Source: Amycolatopsis iheyensis (GTDB taxonomy: Bacteria > Actinomycetota > Actinomycetes > Mycobacteriales > Pseudonocardiaceae). From it: a stretch of 64,000 nt of DNA. Position numbers and translations under genes: made by a program. The stretch's first letter is position 1. Each line of letters begins with the position of its first letter. The DNA is taken from positions 35,704 through 99,703 of the forward strand of contig NZ_JAMXQV010000036.1 in NCBI RefSeq assembly GCF_024703995.1. The letters run 5' to 3'. The notes beneath the pieces were generated by a model that saw only the letters and a program-made list of their open reading frames with translations, ran no database searches and was not told the DNA's origin. Below, in pieces: positions 19,101 to 26,423 of this stretch.

Positions 19101-19667
19101 GCCGCGTGCGCCGGCGGGCCTCCGCAGCACCAGTTCGGCGCTGATGTCGTGGATCCCGGACCAGCGGCAGTCGCCAGGGCGCAGCAGCGGCACCGGCACG
19201 TCGTCGGTCGCGGCGAGGTCGTCCTTGCCTTCGCGAATCGCCGAGGCGATCTCGCCGCACCGTTGCTGCTCCTCGCCTCCGTAGGTGGGGTCGGCGGCTC
19301 GCTGCTCGTGCAGTCCCTGGTGCACGATGGACAGGTGTGCCCATACCCGGTGGTTGGTGGGCGCGGACCCGGCGGCTGCGGTCAGCCACCGCAACGCGGC
19401 TTCGAGCCTTCCGTGGCGGAGGTGGATCAAGCCGGCGTGGTAGGGGTGCTTGGGGTTGACCGGGTCGACGCGGTGGGCCCGGGCCAGCAGGTCCAGCGCC
19501 GCGCCCGGTTCGGTCCCGGGATGGACGGCCAGTCGGAAGCACGCTTCCGCCAACGCTTCGAGCTCGTCCGCGCTCAACCCGGCGCCTTGTTCGTAGCGGG
19601 CCCACAGCTTGTCCGCGAGGCGGCGCAACACCTCGGACCGGGTCTCCAGGACGGCAACGTTCGTCAT
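16143..19667 (-). CDS. Giant helical/TPR-repeat protein, last gene of the Hsp70-TIR operon
   Basis: A 1174-residue soluble protein starting MTNVAVLETRSEVLRRL at the ATG whose stop-start overlap with the TIR gene is ATGA. The upstream extension of the open frame is only antisense noise. The N-terminus has TPR-like helix pairs (ALDLLARAHRVDPVNPKHPY, then AGLIHLRHGRLEAALRWL). The middle has a charged coiled-coil segment (about 375-470, containing RLKKNASVFAKELRR), and the second half has further repeats such as TAVLHNLAVAHTAAGDV. No enzymatic motif, signal peptide or membrane segment is visible. Its most likely role is a scaffold for protein-protein contacts in the chaperone/TIR assembly. Length and order are shared only with the other TPR proteins of this operon, which supports a multi-protein complex. 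Confidence 0.85.
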   Translation of the reverse strand: MTNVAVLETRSEVLRRLADKLWARYEQGAGLSADELEALAEACFRLAVHPGTEPGAALDLLARAHRVDPVNPKHPYHAGLIHLRHGRLEAALRWLTAAAGSAPTNHRVWAHLSIVHQGLHEQRAADPTYGGEEQQRCGEIASAIREGKDDLAATDDVPVPLLRPGDCRWSGIHDISAELVLRRPAGARGRDAIAEDLQRIAELADRRPGGVAAFAVLAIQWLAHGYPPATIRRLAHALPPGDGPARQVLDVTCELFETDEPALPARLATCLAQRELPDLLVAIVHQRRLLWRPLHVPDLSAFTAARTYAGGADRGDPTTHLDAMASAVRAITTATPPKTPADVAPDGQAEPAADPGELLTRLERDAESISRLKKNASVFAKELRRADLADTAWRAQAHADHAVLTDIAKRLEQARVERLGALQAFKAKQIAEQFDTRLERCEKALQQPIGLNAHLSTVRRKLRSHDGQPATPVPPSAGVTAIDAELWAFAPSTAHVAPPPARREPPPEDPRAQVAVAVAEVENALADNAARAWQSLDAYPPGLRGRAALVLLRSYVNGRLAESWHRMGAHTAARRHWQAMLAENPMSTAVLHNLAVAHTAAGDVAAATQMWSRYLEALYAEALLAGTPSRGAAERAEIHRVLAGSFGTAALCGRPADDGPNPPPRGIPAALTSPARVALAVAHLRLEELNRALSYRSAVLRLGVARSVRRSQLDEAFDARLNLVATACAPLPKRVRASFADLCRTAFQTAHEAACDPGGRTREASDSDEEEAHIAWTHERVRWKERIARELVGADDWPVTESSGEILACLRMIDELRLDPADETVRKAVLRLGAPTTYLRQLNDLSGLAARFAVERIFRAAENRLDASADFPRRYQRICLSWQRNGVPERYLDMLDDPQAVYLPSVEHALELLHDDAPDHEIRPVVLSALPAMEHWITRLRGAPGPPAMLGELLHAVGEHSRASSLLAEARATANPRDSLTRVRLSIECGAFKDALACLTRLEQHSADPADVRRLRVTTYRRWLASDSVLPTVDEITGDLAEPHPEIADARRRLLVEVTIAKHLRRPGEVDPDSLGGDLRRLLRDDAENSHARYHLAQLLYQHAVSIRTRMRATFGSQREALRDELTRLCSECSTHTTHLLTEAEDGDTHHALADDARLEEVKAMATKVRSYRR

Positions 19668-21382
19668 GCGGATTTCTCCGCGCCGGTCCGCAGCTCGTCC
19701 ACCGGCAGGATCAGCGTGCCCAGTCCGTCCGACGTCGCCGCCAGCAGCCCGTCCGGCGATAGCGCGAGCGGGTGTGCGGAGGTGACCTCGATGCGGCCGT
19801 CCTGCATCAGCACGTGCGAGCCGTCCGGGTACTCGAACACGACCAGCCTGCCGTCCCGGGACGCGGATACGACACGGGCACCGGGCACAGTGCGGAAACC
19901 CAGATGCACACCCAGTTCGGCGTCGAAGCAGACACCGAGGCCCTCGTCGTTGAGCACGATCGACAGGTCCTGGCCGACCCACGCGTCGGCGACCTGCTTC
20001 ACGGGCAGGTCGACGACCAGGGGCCGGTCGGCTCCGCTGTCGAGGCGGTAAATGTGATGCTCGCCCACGATCAACGTGTAGCCCGGTCCGTGGTGGATGC
20101 CCAGCAGCAGCCGTTCCAGCGGGAACTCGGCGCCGGCGCGGTTCTCGGCGTGCACCGTCAGCACGCCGTCGAGATCCCCGGTGAGCAGCCGTCCGCCGCT
20201 GTCGACCGCCAGCAGCTGCACGCCCGCGCGATGCTCCAGCACCGTCTCGGGTTCTGCGTCCGCGAGCGACCAGACGGTGCCGTTCCACATGCCGACGAGC
20301 GGCGTGTCCCCGTCGAACGCCAACGCCCCCGGCACGGCGAGCCCGGGCGCGCGAGCGAGGTCCACCGTGTTGGTGCGCCCGTCGGGTGCGGCCACCACGA
20401 CCCGGCCGGTCCAGTCGGCGACGGCGAGGTGGCTGGTGCCGTGTGCCCACAGCCGGGGACGGGCGGCGAGGCGGGCGGCGCCCAGGACGCGGTCCGGGTC
20501 GTCGAGCGCGTGGACGGACAGGTCCGCGCCGTCGAGCACGGCGACGTGCCGCCCGTCGGGGAAGAACGCCTGGCGGCCACTCGCGGGCAGTCGCGGGTGC
20601 ACGCGGTCCGGACCGCTCGGCTGCGGCGCGGGCGGGCTCACCTGGATCGGCGCGGTCTCGACGGGTTCGCAGCCGGGTGCCTGCGCCCGCAGCCGGACGG
20701 ACTCGACCGGCCGGCGGAACGACAGGTCGGCGAACGTCGCCGTGCCGTGCACGGTCGGGACGATCAGCGTGCCGTTGAGCCCGGAGCCGGGCGGCACGGT
20801 GGTGAGCGAGATCGGCTCACCGCTCGCCGGCACCGCGGCCCCGTGCGCGCCGCCGACCGACACCCGGACCGTGGAGAGGGTGTGGTTGACCACGGCGTCG
20901 GTCACGGGTGCGTCGAACCGCAGCTGCCTGCTGCTCGGCGAGGGACGCAGGTCCAGTGCGTCCCGGAGGGTCTCGAACCAGTCCGGGTGGGTGACCGCGA
21001 CCCAGTTGTACTTGCTGGCGGTGAACCAGATCTTGTCCTTGGCCGCCTCCTCCATCAGTACCGGGATGAACCCGACCGTGCCCGCCTTGGTGAGGTCGAC
21101 CGCACGCTGCAGCTCGAAGAGGCAGACGTTCTTGGAGAAGTAGCGCAGCGAGTAGAGGGCGACGAAGTACCTCGACCGGGGCAGTGCCGCCTCGAGGTAC
21201 TGCTCCCAGTCCACGCCCGGCGGCAGGCCCTCCCGGTCGACGTCGATGAAGATCCGCGGTGGCAGGCCTCGGGACGTGACGCACTTGTGCAGGCTGTCCG
21301 CGAGGTCTCTGGCCTTCTGGTAGTCCTCTCGCGCATAGCTGATGAAGACGTCCCACCCGTCGTGGCTGTCGGGCTCGGTCAT
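19664..21382 (-). CDS. TIR domain fused to a beta-propeller
   Basis: A 572-residue protein starting MTEPDSHDGW, with GAGAGGG 7-13 bases upstream and an 11-base gap to the gene before it. Residues 10-140 form a TIR domain: WDVFISYARED (BB-loop side FIDVDREGLPPG), RSRYFVALYS, and NVCLFELQRAV, in which E90 sits where TIR NADases carry the catalytic Glu. A middle beta-rich domain follows (about 160-300). From about 310 to 560 there are propeller blades such as AFFPDGRHVAVLDGADLSVH and LLTGDLDGVLTVHA. TIR enzymes cleave NAD+ when oligomerised. The propeller probably senses or binds a partner; that is inference. It is the only evident effector enzyme in the operon. Confidence 0.9.
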   Translation of the reverse strand: MTEPDSHDGWDVFISYAREDYQKARDLADSLHKCVTSRGLPPRIFIDVDREGLPPGVDWEQYLEAALPRSRYFVALYSLRYFSKNVCLFELQRAVDLTKAGTVGFIPVLMEEAAKDKIWFTASKYNWVAVTHPDWFETLRDALDLRPSPSSRQLRFDAPVTDAVVNHTLSTVRVSVGGAHGAAVPASGEPISLTTVPPGSGLNGTLIVPTVHGTATFADLSFRRPVESVRLRAQAPGCEPVETAPIQVSPPAPQPSGPDRVHPRLPASGRQAFFPDGRHVAVLDGADLSVHALDDPDRVLGAARLAARPRLWAHGTSHLAVADWTGRVVVAAPDGRTNTVDLARAPGLAVPGALAFDGDTPLVGMWNGTVWSLADAEPETVLEHRAGVQLLAVDSGGRLLTGDLDGVLTVHAENRAGAEFPLERLLLGIHHGPGYTLIVGEHHIYRLDSGADRPLVVDLPVKQVADAWVGQDLSIVLNDEGLGVCFDAELGVHLGFRTVPGARVVSASRDGRLVVFEYPDGSHVLMQDGRIEVTSAHPLALSPDGLLAATSDGLGTLILPVDELRTGAEKSA

Positions 21383-21393
21383 CTGCTGCCCTC

Positions 21394-23040
21394 TCACCGG
21401 AAGCGCCTGGCGCGGTCGATGCCGTTGATCATTTCCTGCAGGAGTTGCCTGGCGTGCGGATGCGTGGTCTTCAGCCGCTCCGCCTCCGCGGCGATCAGCT
21501 CGCCCTCCAGCCTGTCCGAGCGGCCGGGTGAACCGATCGGCCAGCCGGTCGTCAACTGCTGCGCCCACTCGTTGAACCGCCCGACCAGCGCGGAGACCTC
21601 CATGTCGGCCATGGCCAGGTCGATCTCCCGCACCTGCCTCGTCACCGCCTGCCTGAGCTCGCCCACACGTCTCGTGCTCTCCTTGGTCGTGGCCATCGCC
21701 TCGAGCTTCGGGAAGCGCCCGCGGAGCTGTTCCATGGTGCGGCGCAGGGTGGTCAGCTGCTCGCGGGTCGGCGGCGAGCCGACCCGCCGCACGGCGTTGT
21801 TGTGCTCTTCGAACGCCGCGTTGATGGCCAGCACCTCTCGCAGCTGCTTGGCCGTGTGCAGCAGCGCCTTCGCCTCCGGCAGCTCCGGGTCGCGTGCGGC
21901 GATTTCGGCGGCAGCGATCGCTCGCTCCGGTTCCTTGCCCTGGGACAGCAGGCAGAACGCGTACAGGAGGTTCGGTGGTGGGTAGGCGGGCACCAGGCGC
22001 AGGATCTCGGCCAGCACCCGCTCCGCCTCGGCCCAGTGCCGGGCGTCGACCAGATCGAGGGCTTCCTCCCGGTGCAGATCGGCGATCAGCGCATAGAGCC
22101 GCATGGCGCGGTCGGCCGGGATGTTGGGCGCCGGCAACGGTTTCGCCGGTGAGCGACCGGTGCGGGTCAGCTGGGCGAGGAACCGGTCGAGGTCCCGCAG
22201 CGTCTCCAGCTCACGCCACTCGCGGTCCAGCCGCGCCAACGCCTTGCGGGCCCGTTGGTAGGCGCCGTCGTACAGCGCGCGCACGACATCCCTCGCCAGC
22301 GGTTGCACGGCCAGCAGGGCGAGTGCGTCGGCGAGCGCGCGCAGGTGCTCCACCTTGCCGTCGGCTCGATCGGCGGCGTCGCGGGCGGTGTGGAACGCCG
22401 ACACGTAGTCGCCGTCCGCCGCCTGCAGCAGCGCGAGCAGGTACGGCGGCTCGGTTTGCTCCGGCGCGACGTCGATGAAACGCCGGAGCCGGTCGTCGGC
22501 GGAGCGCGGATCGCGGTGGCGCGTGTCGAGGAACGTGCCGACCTCCACGGCCGTCAGCACGTCGCACAGCGTGGCCCGGAGGTCGAGCACGCCCTTGCGC
22601 ACAGCGGGATCGTCCAGCCGCTCACGCCGCATCGGCAGCGTGATCTCCAGCGCCGTCATCAGGTCACCGAGCCGGTAGTGGCAGTACGCCTGCAGATAGC
22701 GCGCCTCGGACCGGCCGGGGGAGAGCTCCAGGAACTCCGCGAGCTGCTCCAGCGCGAGTGCGTACTCGCCGCGCGCGATGTTGGCGCGCGCGTCCTCGAG
22801 CAGGTCCTCACCAAGGTCGCCGAGGTCGAGCGAGTCCTCGGCGGCCAGGGTGACGAAGTCGGGCAGGAAGAGCGCCGACGGTGCCGCCTCCCGGTCGGCA
22901 CGCCGTCGCGTGATCTCTTCCAGCCGGCGGAAGTGCTCGCCGAGGTCGGTGCCGCCGAAAGCCGGCGCCGAGAGGTCGGGTAGCCGGAGCGGCTGGTACG
23001 GCAGTGCGGGCGTGTCGCGCTGGGCCCGGTCGTCGGTCAT
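21394..23040 (-). CDS. TPR-repeat protein, 548 residues
   Basis: Soluble protein with clear tetratricopeptide helices: DLLEDARANIARGEYALALE followed by QLAEFLELSPGRSEARYL (about residues 85-120), and WAEAERVLAEILRLVPAYPP (about 350). The C-terminal 150 residues are a helical charged region (ELRQAVTRQVREIDLAMADM) likely to form a coiled coil. A good Shine-Dalgarno, GGGAAGGA, precedes the ATG. It lies 11 bases before the TIR gene, so co-translation is likely. TPR proteins are common Hsp70 and client adaptors, and the Hsp70 gene upstream in the same operon supports that role by context. No catalytic motif is visible. Confidence 0.88.
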   Translation of the reverse strand: MTDDRAQRDTPALPYQPLRLPDLSAPAFGGTDLGEHFRRLEEITRRRADREAAPSALFLPDFVTLAAEDSLDLGDLGEDLLEDARANIARGEYALALEQLAEFLELSPGRSEARYLQAYCHYRLGDLMTALEITLPMRRERLDDPAVRKGVLDLRATLCDVLTAVEVGTFLDTRHRDPRSADDRLRRFIDVAPEQTEPPYLLALLQAADGDYVSAFHTARDAADRADGKVEHLRALADALALLAVQPLARDVVRALYDGAYQRARKALARLDREWRELETLRDLDRFLAQLTRTGRSPAKPLPAPNIPADRAMRLYALIADLHREEALDLVDARHWAEAERVLAEILRLVPAYPPPNLLYAFCLLSQGKEPERAIAAAEIAARDPELPEAKALLHTAKQLREVLAINAAFEEHNNAVRRVGSPPTREQLTTLRRTMEQLRGRFPKLEAMATTKESTRRVGELRQAVTRQVREIDLAMADMEVSALVGRFNEWAQQLTTGWPIGSPGRSDRLEGELIAAEAERLKTTHPHARQLLQEMINGIDRARRFR

Positions 23041-23075
23041 CGTCGTCCTTCCCGGCGGGCGTGGCGTGGTGGGCG

Positions 23076-23357
23076 TCAGCCGGGCAGCGAGTCGGGCTCC
23101 GGCACGGAACCGAGCGCGCGTTCGGCGACCTCGCGGCAGACCAGGTACTCGGCCTCCTGGTCGAGCTTCAGCATCAGCGGCAGCGACGCGGGCAGGGAGG
23201 CTTCGTCGAACAGTTGCTGCTCGTCCGGCGCCCTGCGGTACTCCACCTCGGGCAGCAGCGCCACGAGCCGTTCGCGGTCGAGTACCGATCGTCCGTCACC
23301 TTTCCCGGACAGCCGCCACGTCGTCCGGATCCGCACCCACGCTGTCGACAATCCCAT
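23076..23357 (-). CDS. Small 93-residue protein within the Hsp70-TIR operon
   Basis: This frame fills the only gap in the operon. It overlaps the end of the membrane-TPR gene by about 60 bases and stops 35 bases before the next gene. The confident part reads LDRERLVALLPEVEYRRA, then EASLPASLPLMLKLDQEAEY and REVAERALGSVPEP, with coding-like codon use and no homology that I recognise. The ATG at 23357 is the longest start. A shorter GTG start inside the overlap is possible and would avoid much of it. It could be a small adaptor of the complex. Confidence 0.55.
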   Translation of the reverse strand: MGLSTAWVRIRTTWRLSGKGDGRSVLDRERLVALLPEVEYRRAPDEQQLFDEASLPASLPLMLKLDQEAEYLVCREVAERALGSVPEPDSLPG

Positions 23358-24915
23358 GGCCGTGGCCCCATTCCTCCTGCGGTAGCAGGAACTCTCCGGT
23401 CGTGATCACGAGCTGGTGTTCGCTCTGGTGCAGGGCCTCGGCCTGCGCGGCGAACAGTTCGGCGACCTCGTCCAGCTCCGCCAGCCGCTCCCGCAGCACG
23501 ACCCGGGCGGGGGCGTCGTCGGGCAGGTCGCGCAGGCGCGGATAGATGATCAGCTCGATGCGGCGGCGCATCGCGTCGATCCGCTGCCGCAGCTCCTCGG
23601 GCGAGTCGGGGCGCTGTGGCAGCGCCAGGTCCTCGCCGAGGTCGTCGGCGTAACGGGTGAACTGGTCACGCAGCGAGCGGAGCTCGTCGCGGTGCCGGGT
23701 GGGTACGGCCGGGTCGGCGAGGAACTCGTGCACCAGCCGCAGGAACCGCGACAGCGCGTCGCCCTGCCCGCCGAGCGCGCGTTCCTTCTCCACCAGCTCC
23801 AGCACCTCGGGCACGGCGATCGCCTTGGCGCCCTGAAGACCCATGCCCCGCTCGAGGATCGCGAGCGCCGTGTCGCGCTCGCCCTCGTCGGCGGCGAAGT
23901 AGTACCAGATCAGTCCTTCGACCAGGAACGGGTCACCCAGCTCCTCGTCGGCGTCGATCAGCTCGTTGACCCGGTCCGCCAGCTCGTGGCGGTCGGCGGA
24001 GCCCGGGGCGCCGGATTCGGCCGGCCTGCCGGCCCAGCGCCGCAGGAGCGTCGTCACCCGGAGCAGCGTCAGCGCGGTGCCCAGTTGCTTGCGGTACTCC
24101 TCGTCCGCCTCGTCGTCCCGGTACTCGGCCAGGTTTTCGGCGATCCGCGTCAGCGCTCCCTCGTGCTCCTCCGGGTCGCCCGCCTCCCAGTCGCACGCGA
24201 GCAGACCGAGGTCCGCCTCGACGGTGCTCTGCTCGCGTTCGGTGGCGCGTTCACGGGCGGCTTCGAACGCCGCGCGGGCGTCGGCGTGCCGGTGGTCGAA
24301 GAACAGCTGGATGCCCTTGAGGACGTGGAGGTTGCCGGCGGCCTTCGGGATCTCGCCGGTCAGCACGCCCAGGTCGCGGACCCGGTCGAAGTGGTGCATG
24401 GCCTCGTCGGTCTCCCGCCGCCGCCAGTGCGCGCCCGCCAGGTGCAGGTGCGACGAAGCGGCAGCGGTGCGGGCGCCCGGCCGTCCGGCGAGCACGGCCT
24501 CGTGCTCGCGGTAGAGCTCGACCGCGCGTTCGTGGCGTTCCAGCTTGTGCTGCAACCACACCGCAAGGTGCGCGCCGGCGGGGTCGAGCCCGGCAGCGGT
24601 GGCCAGGCTGTCGACCGCGGTGGCGGCGGCCCAGTACCGGTCGGACTGATAGGTGCCGAGCATCGCGCGGACGAACGCGTGCGCGAACCGCGTGTCGGCG
24701 AGGTCCCGTCCGCGCGGGCCCGCGTTCATCGCCTTGTCGAGCAGCCGGTCGGCCTTCTCCAGGTCCGCCCGCTGGTGCCGGTCGCGCCCGAGGATCACCA
24801 TCGCCTCGTGCAGTGGCACCCGCCAGCGGCTCGGTACGACGACGAGGAAGTACCAGACGCCCACCAGGCACACCACGAGCAGGAGAGCGCACACCACGAA
24901 AAGCACCGCGTTCAC
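23296..24915 (-). CDS. Membrane-anchored TPR protein
   Basis: The GTG at 24915 is chosen because it overlaps the upstream stop (GTGA) and begins a clean N-terminal transmembrane helix, AVLFVVCALLLVVCLVGVWY, with a cytoplasmic bulk after it. That gives 539 residues. Helical repeats follow: DLEKADRLLDKAMNAGPRGR, then AAGLDPAGAHLAVWLQHKLE, DEAMHHFDRVRDLGVLTGEI, ending with a long helical bundle (about 400-530, including DEVAELFAAQAEALHQSEHQ). It probably ties the chaperone/TIR complex to the cell membrane. It is the only membrane protein of the operon. The open frame extending to 25347 is out of register with any plausible start. Confidence 0.85.
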   Translation of the reverse strand: MNAVLFVVCALLLVVCLVGVWYFLVVVPSRWRVPLHEAMVILGRDRHQRADLEKADRLLDKAMNAGPRGRDLADTRFAHAFVRAMLGTYQSDRYWAAATAVDSLATAAGLDPAGAHLAVWLQHKLERHERAVELYREHEAVLAGRPGARTAAASSHLHLAGAHWRRRETDEAMHHFDRVRDLGVLTGEIPKAAGNLHVLKGIQLFFDHRHADARAAFEAARERATEREQSTVEADLGLLACDWEAGDPEEHEGALTRIAENLAEYRDDEADEEYRKQLGTALTLLRVTTLLRRWAGRPAESGAPGSADRHELADRVNELIDADEELGDPFLVEGLIWYYFAADEGERDTALAILERGMGLQGAKAIAVPEVLELVEKERALGGQGDALSRFLRLVHEFLADPAVPTRHRDELRSLRDQFTRYADDLGEDLALPQRPDSPEELRQRIDAMRRRIELIIYPRLRDLPDDAPARVVLRERLAELDEVAELFAAQAEALHQSEHQLVITTGEFLLPQEEWGHGHGIVDSVGADPDDVAAVRER

Positions 24916-26423
24916 CGTTGTTCCTCCCCGAACTCGTCCGCGTGCCCCATCTCCTCCTCGAGCTGCATGAGCAACAGCTCGTACAGGTCGATCGCGGCCG
25001 TTTCGACGGACCCGTTGTCCCGCACGCGTTTCAGGCCCTGCCTCAGCACTTCGCCGACCTCGAGGGCCTCGCGGCGGCGGCCCAGCAGCCAGAACGTGGA
25101 GGCGTAGGCCAGCATCAGGTCGAACCGCCACCACGTCAGCGTTCTGCCGTCGTGGAGCCATCTGTGCACGAACGCATTCGCCTCGCGCACCTTGCCCTGG
25201 CGGATGAGATGGCTGGCCATCGCGGGGGAGTGCTCGCTGCGCAACGCGTGCGGCAGCCGGTGGAACGCAGTCTGCACGGTGGTGTCGAGCCTGCGCGTGA
25301 ACGAGTCGTCGATGGCGTCGGACAGCAGTGACAGCACCATCGTCCACAGCTCACCGATGGCGATGACCGACATCTGCTCGGCGTACGCCTCGACCCGCTC
25401 CGGGGCGGCCTCCACCGCGCGGTCGAGCAGGGTCAGCGCCTCCAGCGGCGCCGCGTTGTCCTGGTAGGCGATCGTGGCGGCGAGCACCAGCACGTCGTAC
25501 TGCGGATCGTCGACCAGCACCGCGCGCGCGAGCGACAGCGCCTGGTCGGGCTCACCCGCGTTCCGCAGCGCCTGGACCGCGGCCACCGGGTCCATGGCCT
25601 CCCTGGCGCGCTGCAACCGGTCCGCGAGCCAGGTGACGTCGACGTCGCCTCGCCGGGGCGCGGTGGTCAGCTCGCACAGGTCGTCCAGCACCGCCTGGAT
25701 CGGGCCGACGCGGCGCATCCAGACCGGCAGCCTGCCGTCGAGCCGTTCGCCGGACGGCGGCACCGCGCAGGCCGCGCGGTGCAGCAGCCGTTCGGCGTCG
25801 GCGTCGGGACTGGTGCCGAAGCTGCGCAACGCGGCCACCGCCAGCGCGAACAGGTCGTCCTCCCGGCCGACCGCGGTCCGGCCGCGCGCCACGTCCGGGG
25901 CCAGGTGCAGCACCCGCTCCGGGCCGCTCAACAGCTCCGTGAACGACGGCGCGCCCCAGAGCGGCAGCGGCAGGAGCTCCGGCCCGTCGTCGGTGACCGT
26001 GATGTCGGCGGGCATCGGGACCATCCCCGGCCCGAGCGACTCCCACCAGCCGGGCAACGCGCGCAGCGCGGTGACGACCGCGTCGACGCGCTGGGCCGGG
26101 TCCGGATCGGCGATGGCGTCGGCGAGACCGCGCCACGCTTCGGACTCGTAGCAGACCACCTGGTACCAGCGGCCGCCGAGACGTTGCTGGTCGCCGGCCG
26201 TGTCGGCGGGCACGACGGGGGCCAGACCGGCGCCGGCCGGCCGGTGCTGCCAGCGTTTGAGCTCGTCGCGGTGGTCCGCGCTCAGCTCGGCGCGCGGGAT
26301 CAGCCGGTACCAGCGCCGCCGGGCCGGCGCGCGGTACAGCGTGCCGCGCCTGCCGACGCCGACGTACTCCGCGTCGAGCTCCTGGGCGATCAGCTGGACG
26401 GGCTCATCGCCGGGCGCGGTCAT
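24912..26423 (-). CDS. Kinase-like (pseudokinase) domain fused to TPR repeats
   Basis: A 503-residue protein starting inside the last 20 bases of the Hsp70 gene. The first 205 residues follow a protein-kinase layout without its catalytic residues. GRRGTLYRA (24-32) stands for the glycine-rich strand. MPADITVTDDGPEL (137-150) replaces the catalytic/DFG block and has no HRD or DFG. VLHLAPDVARG (171-181) matches the APE segment, and GREDDLFALAVAALRSF matches the helix-F region. From about 260 on there are TPR helices (EPDQALSLARAVLVDDPQYD, then APLEALTLLDRAVEAAPERV). I infer a pseudokinase-TPR adaptor; the kinase reading is moderate. Similar kinase-like domains at TPR-rich loci usually act as scaffolds or sensors. 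Confidence 0.75.
   Translation of the reverse strand: MTAPGDEPVQLIAQELDAEYVGVGRRGTLYRAPARRRWYRLIPRAELSADHRDELKRWQHRPAGAGLAPVVPADTAGDQQRLGGRWYQVVCYESEAWRGLADAIADPDPAQRVDAVVTALRALPGWWESLGPGMVPMPADITVTDDGPELLPLPLWGAPSFTELLSGPERVLHLAPDVARGRTAVGREDDLFALAVAALRSFGTSPDADAERLLHRAACAVPPSGERLDGRLPVWMRRVGPIQAVLDDLCELTTAPRRGDVDVTWLADRLQRAREAMDPVAAVQALRNAGEPDQALSLARAVLVDDPQYDVLVLAATIAYQDNAAPLEALTLLDRAVEAAPERVEAYAEQMSVIAIGELWTMVLSLLSDAIDDSFTRRLDTTVQTAFHRLPHALRSEHSPAMASHLIRQGKVREANAFVHRWLHDGRTLTWWRFDLMLAYASTFWLLGRRREALEVGEVLRQGLKRVRDNGSVETAAIDLYELLLMQLEEEMGHADEFGEEQR

Noticed and set aside
18183..20051. 622-codon plus-strand frame
   Set aside because: Antisense to the giant repeat protein, whose TPR-like helices and overlaps with neighbours are convincing.
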